Source: a virus
Length of the DNA stretch: 21,767 nt
Reading direction: 5' to 3' (one strand)
IMG/VR virus record: IMGVR_UViG_3300021091_000478
Coordinates: 1-21,767 of that record
In this document: piece after piece, positions 4,697-11,729 of the stretch
Layout: each line of letters opens with the position of its first letter
Position numbering within the stretch: position 1 is the stretch's first letter
Notes under the pieces: model-generated
Seen by the model: the letters and a program-made list of their open reading frames with translations, nothing else
The model's database searches: none
Told to the model about the DNA's origin: nothing
Program-made: the position numbers and the translations under genes

Positions 4697-5026
4697 ACTA
4701 TTCACTTAAATATAGTATCTGTTTTGTTATCTATCTTTAAATTAGACCCCCCCCATTTTTAAATTAATTTAGATTTTACAAGTCTTATTGTTTTTAAAGC
4801 TCAAAAAAATCCAGGCCCTTTTATTTTTATATAGGTCTTTTTATATATAAGAGATATTTAAATCTCTAATAGGGTATATGAGTCTCTTTGTTTTATAAAA
4901 AGGCATATTAAAAATTTTTTTATTATTTTTTTATTATTTTAAATAGCCGCTTTCCTTACGGCTTTATATTTTACTTTGTGCCAAAAATATATTGACTTTA
5001 ATATAAATAAGCGCTATATTAGTTAT
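4697..5026. other. AT-rich non-coding region
   Basis: No convincing gene. Contents: a C8 run at 4747-4754, a third A7TCC at 4803-4812, a small palindrome AGAGAT/ATCTCT at 4850-4867, long A/T runs, a weak hairpin AGCCG/CGGCT (4945-4963) followed by TTATATTTT that could be a terminator, and the promoter at 4992-5020. Confidence 0.5.
4992..5020 (+). promoter_or_regulatory. Sigma70-type promoter for the secreted-protein pair, predicted leaderless
   Basis: TTGACT (4992-4997), 17-bp spacer, TATATT (5015-5020), then 6 bp to ATG 5027. The spacing again puts the transcript start at or next to the start codon. Confidence 0.6.
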
Positions 5027-5353
5027 ATGAAGCAAAAAATTCTAATAATTCTATCAAGTTTATTAATATTAACTAATATTAATTTAGCCCAAAGCAGATG
5101 TTTTGTTTGGACCGATGATTTTGGTAACGAGCAAAATGCCAAAATTAGGTCTTTAAGAGCTCAAGAAAGATATTATAACATTCAGTATCAAATTCTTAAT
5201 AAATCTAAAACAACAGATAGAGATGTTGTGTTATTAAGGCAAGCAGCTAATCAAGCTAGATTAGCTCAGCTATCAGAACTTCAAATTGTTAGAAATAAGC
5301 ATTTTACAAGAGAACAAAATAATCCTAGAGTATTTACTCGTATTTCTAATTAA
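5027..5353 (+). CDS. Secreted or periplasmic hypothetical protein (108 aa)
   Basis: The product begins MKQKILIILSSLLILTNINL and continues AQS, a clear Sec signal peptide probably cut near residue 22. The mature part is helical, polar and rich in Gln, Arg and Asn, with long coiled segments and a single Cys after the signal. The start is at ATG 5027, since the signal peptide begins there; an upstream ATG at 4976 would add 17 residues that overlap the promoter. Its TAA overlaps the ATG of the next gene (TAATG), so the two secreted proteins are probably made together. I do not recognise the family. A role in the host envelope is inferred from the signal peptide. Confidence 0.65.
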   Translation: MKQKILIILSSLLILTNINLAQSRCFVWTDDFGNEQNAKIRSLRAQERYYNIQYQILNKSKTTDRDVVLLRQAANQARLAQLSELQIVRNKHFTREQNNPRVFTRISN

Positions 5354-5745
5354 TGAGATGTTTTTTCTTATTTTTTCTTTTATGCTTTAATTTATATGGG
5401 CAAAATTTGCCTCCATATAAAATTATCAATATACCACAGTCTTGTTTTATAAATAGTGTTCTTGTTTATGAAAAAATTAACAAAGAGCTTAAAGAATACG
5501 ATGTATGGTCTGATATTTTAGCAGTAGCTTTTGTGGATAAAAAGAATGGTAAACTAGTCCAAGAAGCCCATGCAGTTTGCGTGGTAGAGTGGAAAAATAG
5601 ATTATATGTTTATGATGTTAATAAAGGCACACTACCTGTTGATGTATCAGATTCAAGATTTTATTATAAAAAAGATCATAAAGAACTAGCGAAAATTATT
5701 TTTCCAGACAAATATATAATAGATAGTGCGTTTTTAAAAGATTAA
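5353..5745 (+). CDS. Secreted papain/transglutaminase-like cysteine peptidase candidate (130 aa)
   Basis: Residues 1-17 (MRCFFLFFLLCFNLYGQ) form a signal peptide. The mature part shows QSCFINSVLVYEK (Cys31 at the start of a helix), then EAHAVCVVEWKNRLYVYD (His73 starting one strand, Asp88 ending the next). This order and spacing of Cys, His and Asp is that of transglutaminase-like and papain-fold cysteine peptidases. I infer such a fold without a family match. The length is short but enough for a minimal domain. The gene is coupled to the preceding secreted protein by a 1-nt overlap. Possible roles are cutting a periplasmic or cell-wall target or superinfection exclusion; neither is shown. 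Confidence 0.55.
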   Translation: MRCFFLFFLLCFNLYGQNLPPYKIINIPQSCFINSVLVYEKINKELKEYDVWSDILAVAFVDKKNGKLVQEAHAVCVVEWKNRLYVYDVNKGTLPVDVSDSRFYYKKDHKELAKIIFPDKYIIDSAFLKD

Positions 5746-5747
5746 AC

Positions 5748-5754
5748 GTGTAAA
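5748..5754 (+). promoter_or_regulatory. Late-type heptamer GTGTAAA before the HNH gene
   Basis: It lies 14 nt before ATG 5762, with no Shine-Dalgarno sequence and no -35 box. See the finding on the GTGTAAT motif. Confidence 0.5.
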
Positions 5755-5761
5755 TATATGC

Positions 5762-6097
5762 ATGTTTAAATATATAAAAGACATAGCTCAAAAAAAAGCT
5801 TCTATAGGCGAACGCAGATCTCCTCAATGGCAAACTATTAGAAAAAAACATTTAAAAAATCAACCAACTTGTGCGGCTTGTGGTGGAGATAAAACGTTAG
5901 AAGTTCACCATATTAAACGGTTTAATGAACATCCAGAATTAGAGTTAGATTTAAATAATTTAATTACTCTTTGTGAAAGTAAGAATAATGGAGTATGTTG
6001 TCACCTTTTATTTGGTCATCTTGGTAATTATAAATCCATTAATCCTAATGTTGTAGAAGATGCTAGTATTTGGAATAATAAAATAACAAAAAGATAA
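5762..6097 (+). CDS. HNH endonuclease (111 aa)
   Basis: Family features in order: RRSPQWQTIRKKHLKNQPTC (residues 18-37), Cys37-x2-Cys40 as the first half of a zinc site, LEVHHIKRF with the paired His49-His50, NLITLC around Asn66 and Cys71, then CHLLFGHLG with His81 and His86. This is the phage HNH layout of a beta-beta-alpha metal nuclease with a structural zinc. Such genes occur free-standing as homing nucleases, and also near the terminase, where they can assist packaging. Here it is about 6.5 kb from TerL, so either role is possible. It sits between the secreted proteins and a membrane protein. Confidence 0.85.
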   Translation: MFKYIKDIAQKKASIGERRSPQWQTIRKKHLKNQPTCAACGGDKTLEVHHIKRFNEHPELELDLNNLITLCESKNNGVCCHLLFGHLGNYKSINPNVVEDASIWNNKITKR

Positions 6098-6107
6098 ATA
6101 TCATAGG

Positions 6108-6114
6108 GTGTAAT
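6108..6114 (+). promoter_or_regulatory. Late-type heptamer GTGTAAT before the membrane protein
   Basis: It lies 14 nt before ATG 6122. There is no Shine-Dalgarno sequence. Confidence 0.55.
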
Positions 6115-6121
6115 CATATAT

Positions 6122-7093
6122 ATGTTTAAGTATATATTAGGCGTATCAGCCTTTCTTCTTGCTGGTTGCGCTGCCTTTTTCTCTGTTAAAGGTATAGCTC
6201 TTCTTTTTGCGGCTAGCTTTTGGAGCGTTGCTATAATGGCAGGATCTTTAGAATTAGCCAAACTCGTAACAGCTTCTTATCTTTATAAATATTGGAAACA
6301 AATAAATAAAACCTTAAAGTATTATATGTTTGTAGCTACTATTCTTTTAATGGCTATCACAAGTCTTGGTATTTTTGGATTTCTTTCAGATGCTTTTCAA
6401 AGAAATTTTTCTCAATATAGTTTAAATGTTAATAAAATCCAGTCTTTAAAATCTCAACAAACTTTTATATCTTCTCAAGTTGATTTTAATAAGAGTAAAT
6501 TAAAAGATTTAATAGAACTTCAAAAAACATATCAAACTTCATTAGATAGCGCAGTTAAACAAGACGTTACCACAACAAAAACATCTGGTGGCGGTTTATT
6601 TGGGGGCCAAAAAACAGAGAAAGTTACAGATAATAGATTATTAGATAGTCGCAATAAAATAGTAGAAGGTTCTCAGCAAAATATAAGTAGTTTATTTAAT
6701 CAAATACAAATAGTGACCACAGAGCTTTCTAATCTTGAACAAAAAGCGAGTCAAACAGCACAGGAGATTATGATGCTTGAAGCAGATAATACTAAGGGCG
6801 AAATTGGAACATTTAAATTTGTCGCAGAAGCATTTGGTATGAAAATAGAAAACGCTGTCAGGTTATTCATTGTATTAATAGTTATAGTATTTGATCCATT
6901 AGCCGTGGCCCTTGTTATAGCTTACAATAGTGTTGTAGGTAGAAAAGATATAATTACCAATAGTCAAGAAAAAGTTGTTGAAAAAATTGTAGAAAAACCA
7001 ATTGAAAAGATAAAAGAAATATACCACGAATATAAACGTGGTACAAAAAAATCTCACAATCCGGATCTTGCTGATCCAAATATTGAAGATTAA
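6122..7093 (+). CDS. Multi-pass membrane protein with central coiled coil (323 aa)
   Basis: Layout: hydrophobic segments at about 5-20, 24-40 and 68-88, a long polar helical region at about 95-240 with heptad-like Leu/Ile spacing, interrupted by a Gly-rich loop (GGGLFGGQKTEKVTDN), one strong hydrophobic segment at 245-269 (VRLFIVLIVIVFDPLAVALV), and a charged tail with VEKIVEKPIEKIKE repeats. I believe I have seen this layout, including the FDPLAVAL segment, in phage proteins from environmental sequence, but I cannot name a family. It probably sits in the host inner membrane. It follows the HNH gene under its own GTGTAAT motif, and its stop codon overlaps that of the convergent gene at 7090. 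Confidence 0.65.
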   Translation: MFKYILGVSAFLLAGCAAFFSVKGIALLFAASFWSVAIMAGSLELAKLVTASYLYKYWKQINKTLKYYMFVATILLMAITSLGIFGFLSDAFQRNFSQYSLNVNKIQSLKSQQTFISSQVDFNKSKLKDLIELQKTYQTSLDSAVKQDVTTTKTSGGGLFGGQKTEKVTDNRLLDSRNKIVEGSQQNISSLFNQIQIVTTELSNLEQKASQTAQEIMMLEADNTKGEIGTFKFVAEAFGMKIENAVRLFIVLIVIVFDPLAVALVIAYNSVVGRKDIITNSQEKVVEKIVEKPIEKIKEIYHEYKRGTKKSHNPDLADPNIED

Positions 7094-7371
7094 ACTAAGG
7101 CGTAATCTTTTTTAAATCTTAATTTTAATTCAAAAGGATTCACAGCTAGGCCACGATCAAATCTCTTTATAAAGTTTACGCCTTCTTTTGGCATACTTGC
7201 TGTATATATATCTTTTTTTAGTTCTAGAACTATATGAGATGGAAGAACAGAGACATTTTTAATTTTGCCTTTATATTCTTCTTTTAATGCGCGAGCGATA
7301 GCACAATTTTGAGGATTAGCTTTTTCGCCTTGCATAATATTTTTTTCTTTTATATTAATTATTTTTTTCAT
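7090..7371 (-). CDS. Small conserved-looking phage protein (93 aa)
   Basis: Distinctive segments are NPQNCAIARALKEEY (about 20-34) and VNFIKRFDRGLAVNPFELKL (about 65-84). This pattern of a Cys-Pro-Ile-Ala-like helix and a conserved Phe-Asp strand recurs in small phage proteins, but I cannot attach a name or function. The start at ATG 7371 has a good ribosome binding site (AAAGGAAAATC). It overlaps the upstream gene by 17 nt, so it is translated as the third gene of the minus-strand operon 8256-7090. Its stop codon overlaps that of the convergent membrane-protein gene. Confidence 0.6.
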   Translation of the reverse strand: MKKIINIKEKNIMQGEKANPQNCAIARALKEEYKGKIKNVSVLPSHIVLELKKDIYTASMPKEGVNFIKRFDRGLAVNPFELKLRFKKDYALV

Positions 7372-7576
7372 GATTTTCCTTTGCTTTTCTTCCGAATGTT
7401 ATATTATTAACTATCCGTATATCTTTGGGTCTATATTCCCATATTTCACCTGTATCTTTTATAATACAAGTAAAAATTTTTTCCGTTTCAGTTCCATATT
7501 CTGTTACTAACCAGATTGAGGCTCTTCCTTTTGGGGTATCTACTTCCATTTGATTAGTTGGTTCAAAAATCGTCAT
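7355..7576 (-). CDS. Small beta-rich phage protein (73 aa)
   Basis: The core MEVDTPKGRASIWLVTEYGT followed by EKIFTCIIKDTGEIWEY is a beta-strand-rich pattern typical of small phage and plasmid proteins whose consensus runs VDTPxG...WLxxDYGxExxxxxxxxxxxGEIWE. No function is established that I know of. ATG 7576 overlaps the stop of the transferase-like gene as ATGA and has AAGGT just upstream. It is the middle gene of the three-gene minus-strand operon. Confidence 0.65.
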   Translation of the reverse strand: MTIFEPTNQMEVDTPKGRASIWLVTEYGTETEKIFTCIIKDTGEIWEYRPKDIRIVNNITFGRKAKENHEKNN

Positions 7577-8256
7577 ATACCTTCTATTTTTAGATTATCA
7601 TCTTTTTTACATAATTCTACAAAAAGATTTTCGTCAATACTCCATTCTTTTCCTGTCCACCATTCCATACCATGGAATTTACACTTGTATACGCAACTTG
7701 TCTCATATCCTCCTAATAGATATACATATTTCTTGTTTAAAGACTGCGCTGTTAAACATTCATAATGTTGAGATATAGAGCCAAGAGATATATTATGACA
7801 GCTAAAATCTTGTATAAATTCTAAACTCACAAGGGACTCTTCATATAAAATAGAAAATGTATATCCTTTTATTTCATTATCTTTTTTAAATTCAAAAAAG
7901 CAACTAGAATTATCTATTATTTCTTTTATAGGAATGTTTCTATTAAAATTATTTTTATCACAATAAGATTTGTATATCTTATCTGCTAGTTTATAATCTT
8001 TAAATTCAGAAATTGATTTAAAGTTACATTCTATTCTTTTATAATCTTTTTTCGTACTTTTACTTGGATAATATTTTTCTAAATTAATTCTTACAGATCT
8101 ATGATTGTACCATTTGTTTTTCCAAGGAATCCATCCTTTTTCTAAAGCTTCGTCTGGTTTTTCGTTTTTTTCTAAAGTTCCTTCAGGATTTGAGTATACA
8201 AAATCTTGATGCGTCATTTTACCAAAGCCATTAATATGATCAAAATTTATTAGCAT
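7573..8256 (-). CDS. Arginyl/leucyl-tRNA-protein transferase-like (GNAT-fold) protein, 227 aa
   Basis: Two blocks recall the N-end-rule aminoacyl-tRNA-protein transferases (Ate1/Bpt): WYNHRSVRINLEKYYPSKST (residues 49-68) fits the Arg-rich motif before the GNAT domain. Residues 157-205 fit the C-terminal core, with ISLGSISQHYEC, YVYLLGGYETSCVYKCKF and a closing WWTGKEW. In the family, the core motif reads roughly YLGYYI-SC-KM-YK. These enzymes move Arg or Leu from tRNA to protein N-termini to mark them for degradation. The N-terminal Cys cluster of Ate1 is not evident, and 227 aa is on the short side, so the substrate may differ. It is the first gene of a three-gene minus-strand operon and diverges from phoH. 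Confidence 0.55.
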   Translation of the reverse strand: MLINFDHINGFGKMTHQDFVYSNPEGTLEKNEKPDEALEKGWIPWKNKWYNHRSVRINLEKYYPSKSTKKDYKRIECNFKSISEFKDYKLADKIYKSYCDKNNFNRNIPIKEIIDNSSCFFEFKKDNEIKGYTFSILYEESLVSLEFIQDFSCHNISLGSISQHYECLTAQSLNKKYVYLLGGYETSCVYKCKFHGMEWWTGKEWSIDENLFVELCKKDDNLKIEGI

Positions 8257-8272
8257 CTATCTTACAAAATAA

Positions 8273-8279
8273 TTTACAC
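8273..8279 (-). promoter_or_regulatory. Late-type heptamer GTGTAAA, minus strand
   Basis: GTGTAAA on the minus strand, 23 nt before ATG 8256. A second TGTAAG lies nearer the start codon. It mirrors the arrangement on the plus strand toward phoH. Confidence 0.4.
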
Positions 8280-8293
8280 TTTTTAAAAATTAT

Positions 8294-8300
8294 GTGTAAA
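8294..8300 (+). promoter_or_regulatory. Late-type heptamer GTGTAAA before phoH
   Basis: It lies 24 nt before ATG 8318. A second match, ATGTAAC, is 12 nt before it (8306-8312), closer to the usual spacing. Confidence 0.4.
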
Positions 8301-8317
8301 CTTTTATGTAACTTCGC

Positions 8318-9040
8318 ATGTCTAAAAAAAATAAACGAAGGACAGAAGATAAGTCACCCGTTGTACCTCAAAGAGATAAAATTGAAGGATCTCTGGATAT
8401 TCGTGAATTACAATGGACAGATAATCAAAAAAAATTTATACAAACTCTTCAAGACAAATCAACAAAAATTATTTTTTGTAAAGGACCAGCTGGAACAGCA
8501 AAAAGCTTATTAAGCGTTTATTGCGCATTAAAATCTCTTAATGATAAAAAAGTTGGAGAAATTTTTTATATACGTAATCCAGTCGAAAGCTCTACTCATA
8601 ACTTAGGTTTTCTCAAAGGAGATCTTCATAGTAAACTTGATCCTTATCTTCAGCCTCTTATGGATAAACTTTATGAACTTTTACCAAAGAATCAAGTAGA
8701 AAAACTTTTAAAAGAAGAAAGAGTCAAGGGGTTACCAGTAGGATTTCTTAGAGGTTTAAGTATAAACGCTAGCTATATTATATGTGACGAAGCTCAAAAT
8801 TTGAGTATACATGATCTTTTGCTTATTACTACTAGAATGGGTAGATTTAGTAAACTTATTCTTATAGGAGACATTAGGCAATCAGATATTAAGAATAGTG
8901 GATTCGAAAGAATATATAATCTTTTTAATGATAAGAAAAGTTTTGATAAAGGAATAGTCACTTTTAAGTTTGGAACAGATGATATTATGAGAAATGATAT
9001 TCTTGCTTATATCATAGAAAAATTTGAAGAATTAAAATAA
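8318..9040 (+). CDS. phoH: PhoH-like ATPase (240 aa)
   Basis: Walker A is GPAGTAKS at residues 56-63 after a short N-terminal QxxF-type helix (WTDNQKKFIQTL). The PhoH-specific LPVGFLRGLSI is at 139-149. Walker B is YIICDEAQN at 153-161, followed by the sensor segment LILIGDIRQSDI. This is the nucleotide-binding domain of phosphate-starvation-inducible PhoH, a P-loop ATPase common in marine and freshwater phages, often linked to RNA metabolism but without a settled role. It lacks the extra N-terminal region of longer bacterial PhoH proteins. It diverges from the transferase-like operon and is followed by a structural gene with its own motif. Confidence 0.9.
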   Translation: MSKKNKRRTEDKSPVVPQRDKIEGSLDIRELQWTDNQKKFIQTLQDKSTKIIFCKGPAGTAKSLLSVYCALKSLNDKKVGEIFYIRNPVESSTHNLGFLKGDLHSKLDPYLQPLMDKLYELLPKNQVEKLLKEERVKGLPVGFLRGLSINASYIICDEAQNLSIHDLLLITTRMGRFSKLILIGDIRQSDIKNSGFERIYNLFNDKKSFDKGIVTFKFGTDDIMRNDILAYIIEKFEELK

Positions 9041-9045
9041 TTTTT

Positions 9046-9052
9046 GTGTAAT
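9046..9052 (+). promoter_or_regulatory. Late-type heptamer GTGTAAT before the 142-aa structural gene
   Basis: It lies 14 nt before ATG 9060. No Shine-Dalgarno sequence. Confidence 0.55.
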
Positions 9053-9059
9053 ATGTAAT

Positions 9060-9488
9060 ATGAATAATATAAGAGAATCAGAGTTTAATAAAAACGTAAT
9101 ACAAGTTTATACTCAAGAAAGTGGATTTACAGGATATAAAGGTTTTGAATTTAATAAGATAGATGATATTGAAGATATATTAAAAAGTGGTGTGACGGCA
9201 AAAACAGAAAAAAGTTCTACAATATCAAACAGTACTCCAGCATCTAGTAATGGCACAGTATTAAATGCAAATGCTAATAGATTAGAATTATACGTTCAAA
9301 ATCTTGCTACTGGAGCTCTTTATGTAAAGTATGGAGCAGACGCTAGTAATTCTTCTTTTAATTTTGTTCTTGCTGCGAATACAGCAACTAACGCTGGAGA
9401 TGGTGGAAGTCTTTCTGATCAAAGTTATACTGGAATTGTTAGCGTATCTGGAGATATTCTAAATTATATTAGTTGGGAAAGAAGTTAA
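9060..9488 (+). CDS. Small beta-rich structural protein, probably virion-associated (142 aa)
   Basis: The C-terminal half (about 70-142) reads as a small all-beta domain: ANRLELYVQNLATGALYVKYG, then SSFNFVLAAN and YTGIVSVSG. This pattern, a residue patch such as NxxRxxLxxQNxxxxxLYVKxG, is typical of small phage head or neck proteins that decorate the virion. The N-terminal third is polar, with a Ser/Thr-rich linker. I cannot tell whether it is a decoration protein, a head-tail protein or a fibre base. Its own GTGTAAT motif suggests independent, strong late expression, which suits a high-copy structural protein. Confidence 0.55.
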   Translation: MNNIRESEFNKNVIQVYTQESGFTGYKGFEFNKIDDIEDILKSGVTAKTEKSSTISNSTPASSNGTVLNANANRLELYVQNLATGALYVKYGADASNSSFNFVLAANTATNAGDGGSLSDQSYTGIVSVSGDILNYISWERS

Positions 9489-9538
9489 TAGTAAAACAAA
9501 TTAGGTCTATAATATTTAGAATATAATATATATTTATT

Positions 9539-9545
9539 GTATAAT
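9539..9545 (+). promoter_or_regulatory. GTATAAT promoter-like motif before the zinc-ribbon operon
   Basis: A -10-like TATAAT (9540-9545) lies 13 nt before ATG 9552, with spacing like the GTGTAAT sites. No clear -35 box. Confidence 0.45.
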
Positions 9546-9551
9546 ACATAT

Positions 9552-9974
9552 ATGTTAAAAATATATTGTTCTGATTGTGGTTCTGCAGTAGAATATTTAT
9601 CAAATAAACCAAAATTTTGCAGTAGCTGTGGTAGTCCATTTGATAAAAAAGTAGCTTTACCAGTTTTAAAACCAAAAAGGACAATATCGAAAATTGAAGA
9701 AGAAGATATTGAAGAAATTGAAGATACAGATACCGAAGAATCCGAAAGCTCTAGTGTACCAGATATTAATAATTTAGAATACGATATCTCTATTCCTCAA
9801 AAAACAAAAGAAACTATAGGTAATTTAGTAGGCACTTATACTCCAGAATCTGATCTCAATTTGCCAGATATAGAAAGAAAACAAGTTAGTAGGGAAGAAT
9901 TTTTAGAAAATTTTGCAAAAGAGGCCGGATCTCTTAGAGGTAAAACCCGCAAGAAAAATGGCTCAAAAAATTAA
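9552..9974 (+). CDS. Zinc-ribbon protein with acidic linker (140 aa)
   Basis: Residues 1-30 form a zinc ribbon with paired Cys motifs, YCSDCG (Cys6, Cys9) and FCSSCG (Cys23, Cys26). An acidic, low-complexity linker (about 45-72, rich in Glu and Asp) and a basic C-terminus follow. The start is at ATG 9552; the TTG at 9537 would lie inside the promoter motif. It overlaps the sigma factor gene by 17 nt and opens the operon that also holds the TerS candidate, the ERCC4 nuclease and TerL. A role as a transcription cofactor of the sigma factor or as a packaging accessory is a guess from position alone. Confidence 0.6.
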   Translation: MLKIYCSDCGSAVEYLSNKPKFCSSCGSPFDKKVALPVLKPKRTISKIEEEDIEEIEDTDTEESESSSVPDINNLEYDISIPQKTKETIGNLVGTYTPESDLNLPDIERKQVSREEFLENFAKEAGSLRGKTRKKNGSKN

Positions 9975-10638
9975 ATTTGAAAATTGCATAGACCAAATTA
10001 ACACAGAGATTCTTAAAAGAAAAAATAAATGGAATCTTACTGCAATTGCTTGGATGGATTTTAATGACGTTTCTCAAATATTAAGATTTCATATATATAA
10101 AAAGTGGCACTTATATAATACAAGAAAACCTCTTGCGCCCTGGGTTAATACTATTATCAGCAATCAAATAAAAAATTTAATACGCAATAACTATAGTAAT
10201 TTTACTAGACCATGTTTAAAATGCGCCGCTTCTGATTCAGATAATGGATGCGCAATCTATGGAGCGCAATGTAATTCATGTCCTCTATATGCTAATTGGG
10301 AGAAAAATAAAAAAAGCGCGCATGATACAAAGCTAACTTTAAGTATAGAAAATCATGTTCAAGAAATAAATAGTATTCCTAATAATAATTTAAATATGGA
10401 AAAAAGCGCTAAAAATATTCATGCAAAAATGTCTAAAGTATTAAAACCAATTGAATGGAAAATATACACATATCTTTATATAGAAGGAAAAAATGAGGAG
10501 CAAGTGGCAAAATTAATGGGCTACAGAACTAGCGAAAAAAATAGAGTAGCAGGATATAAACAAATTAAAAATATTAAAAAATCTATTTTAGTAAAAGTAA
10601 AAAAACACTTATACAATGGAGACATAGATATCTCATGA
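9958..10638 (+). CDS. Phage RNA polymerase sigma factor, probably late (226 aa)
   Basis: Residues about 30-80 fit sigma70 region 2 (WMDFNDVSQILRFHIYKKWH, then PWVNTIISNQIKNLIRN). Residues about 160-215 fit a region 4 helix-turn-helix (IEWKIYTYLYIEGKNEEQVA, then LMGYR). Between them lies a Cys cluster (Cys86, 89, 98, 105, 108) that could bind zinc. Phage sigma factors of this size, such as T4 gp55, redirect host polymerase to late promoters with only a -10-like element. The start is ATG 9958, which fits the gene overlap; the upstream TTG is unlikely. It shares an ATGA overlap with the next gene. I infer that it reads the GTGTAAT sites found in this window. Confidence 0.7.
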   Translation: MAQKIKFENCIDQINTEILKRKNKWNLTAIAWMDFNDVSQILRFHIYKKWHLYNTRKPLAPWVNTIISNQIKNLIRNNYSNFTRPCLKCAASDSDNGCAIYGAQCNSCPLYANWEKNKKSAHDTKLTLSIENHVQEINSIPNNNLNMEKSAKNIHAKMSKVLKPIEWKIYTYLYIEGKNEEQVAKLMGYRTSEKNRVAGYKQIKNIKKSILVKVKKHLYNGDIDIS

Positions 10639-11729
10639 GTGAAGAAATTTCAATTTTGACAGAAGAACAACAGCTTAAGCTTTTGCAAGAATGGAATAAT
10701 AGACCAGATAATCCTCCTTCTCTAGCTGAGTTAGTTAAATTAGCTTTTAATAGAGATGATCTTGATGGCAGAAGCAAAGAAGGAAAAGCTGTAAAACAAT
10801 TTTTAGCTTCAAGACAAATCAAACCAAGAAAAAGCCATGAATATGAAGCTAAAGGTCTTATAGAATTGAATAATGAACAAAAAGAGTATGTAAGTAACAA
10901 TTGCCACACAATGACAGGATTAGAAATGGCAAAAGTACTTTTTAAAAACGAAAGCCTTACAAATTTATCTCAAGAGACAAGAAGCGTTTTAGAGCACATG
11001 AAGAATATACCAACTAATGTTAAATTTAATAATACCGAAAACGAAAACGCTTCAACAGATGAGTATAGACCGCCAAGAAGTGAAGAGAGAATGATTGCGA
11101 AGATAAATAAATATATTCTTGATGGCATAGACAAGAATAAAATGACGCATAAAATTAAAAAAGAAATAAATTCAATTATTGGTTATATGAATACTTTTAG
11201 ATTTTGTCATCAAATTAATCTTTATGACGATGAAAGAGATAGAGAATTATTTGAAAGCAGTTTTGTTCGATATACTTATGATAAGAGCGACCTTTCTCAA
11301 GAAGAAGTGGATCAGTACATTGTTCTTTCTACCGAAGTTGTCATTTCCTCTAATATACAACAAACCATCAATGTATTGCAAAATCAAATTGATATAGCTA
11401 TTCAAGAAGATGGAAAAATACCCATGGCTCTTGTTGAAGCTAGTAACACAGCAAGAAAAGAATACAATGATTGCGTTAATCGTCAACAAAAATTACTTAA
11501 CGATTTAAAAGTGAAAAGAAGCGAGAGATTAAGTAAACAAGTCAAAGAAACGGCTTCAATTATTAATCTTGTTCAAATGTGGAAAGAAGAAGAGAGTAGA
11601 CAAAAATTAATTAAAATGGCAGAGATACGAAAGCAAGTGATAGAAAAAGAGATAGATAGATTATCTACGATGGATGAAGTTAAATGTAAAATCTTAGGTA
11701 TTTCTAAAGACGAAATTTTAAATGGATGA
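10635..11729 (+). CDS. Terminase small subunit candidate with tandem helix-turn-helix-like repeats (364 aa)
   Basis: Two similar segments lie in the N-terminal third: one at about 28-63 (SLAELVKLAF, then GRSKEGKAVKQFLASRQI), the other at about 93-125 (LEMAKVLFKNESL, then SQETRSVLEHMKNI). Both fit a helix-turn-helix repeat with the pattern LxELxKLxF...S.E.R.V...L. The rest is a long helical, coiled-coil-rich body. I do not recognise the family by sequence. Position suggests a DNA-binding small terminase subunit or another packaging regulator: it overlaps the sigma gene and the ERCC4 nuclease gene by ATGA, and TerL follows. At 364 aa it is longer than typical small terminases. Confidence 0.5.
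   Translation: MSEEISILTEEQQLKLLQEWNNRPDNPPSLAELVKLAFNRDDLDGRSKEGKAVKQFLASRQIKPRKSHEYEAKGLIELNNEQKEYVSNNCHTMTGLEMAKVLFKNESLTNLSQETRSVLEHMKNIPTNVKFNNTENENASTDEYRPPRSEERMIAKINKYILDGIDKNKMTHKIKKEINSIIGYMNTFRFCHQINLYDDERDRELFESSFVRYTYDKSDLSQEEVDQYIVLSTEVVISSNIQQTINVLQNQIDIAIQEDGKIPMALVEASNTARKEYNDCVNRQQKLLNDLKVKRSERLSKQVKETASIINLVQMWKEEESRQKLIKMAEIRKQVIEKEIDRLSTMDEVKCKILGISKDEILNG

Noticed and set aside
4747-4754. C8 run as a phase-variable tract
   Set aside because: It lies in non-coding DNA away from any promoter or frame, so slippage would have no obvious effect.
8306-8311. Start-stop element ATGTAA upstream of phoH, also at 9053-9058
   Set aside because: It is explained by the TGTAA promoter-like motif; two cases are too few to argue for translational control.
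8292-8513. Plus-strand frame overlapping the start of phoH
   Set aside because: It overlaps phoH, whose motifs are certain, in another frame; its ATG lies inside the promoter motif.
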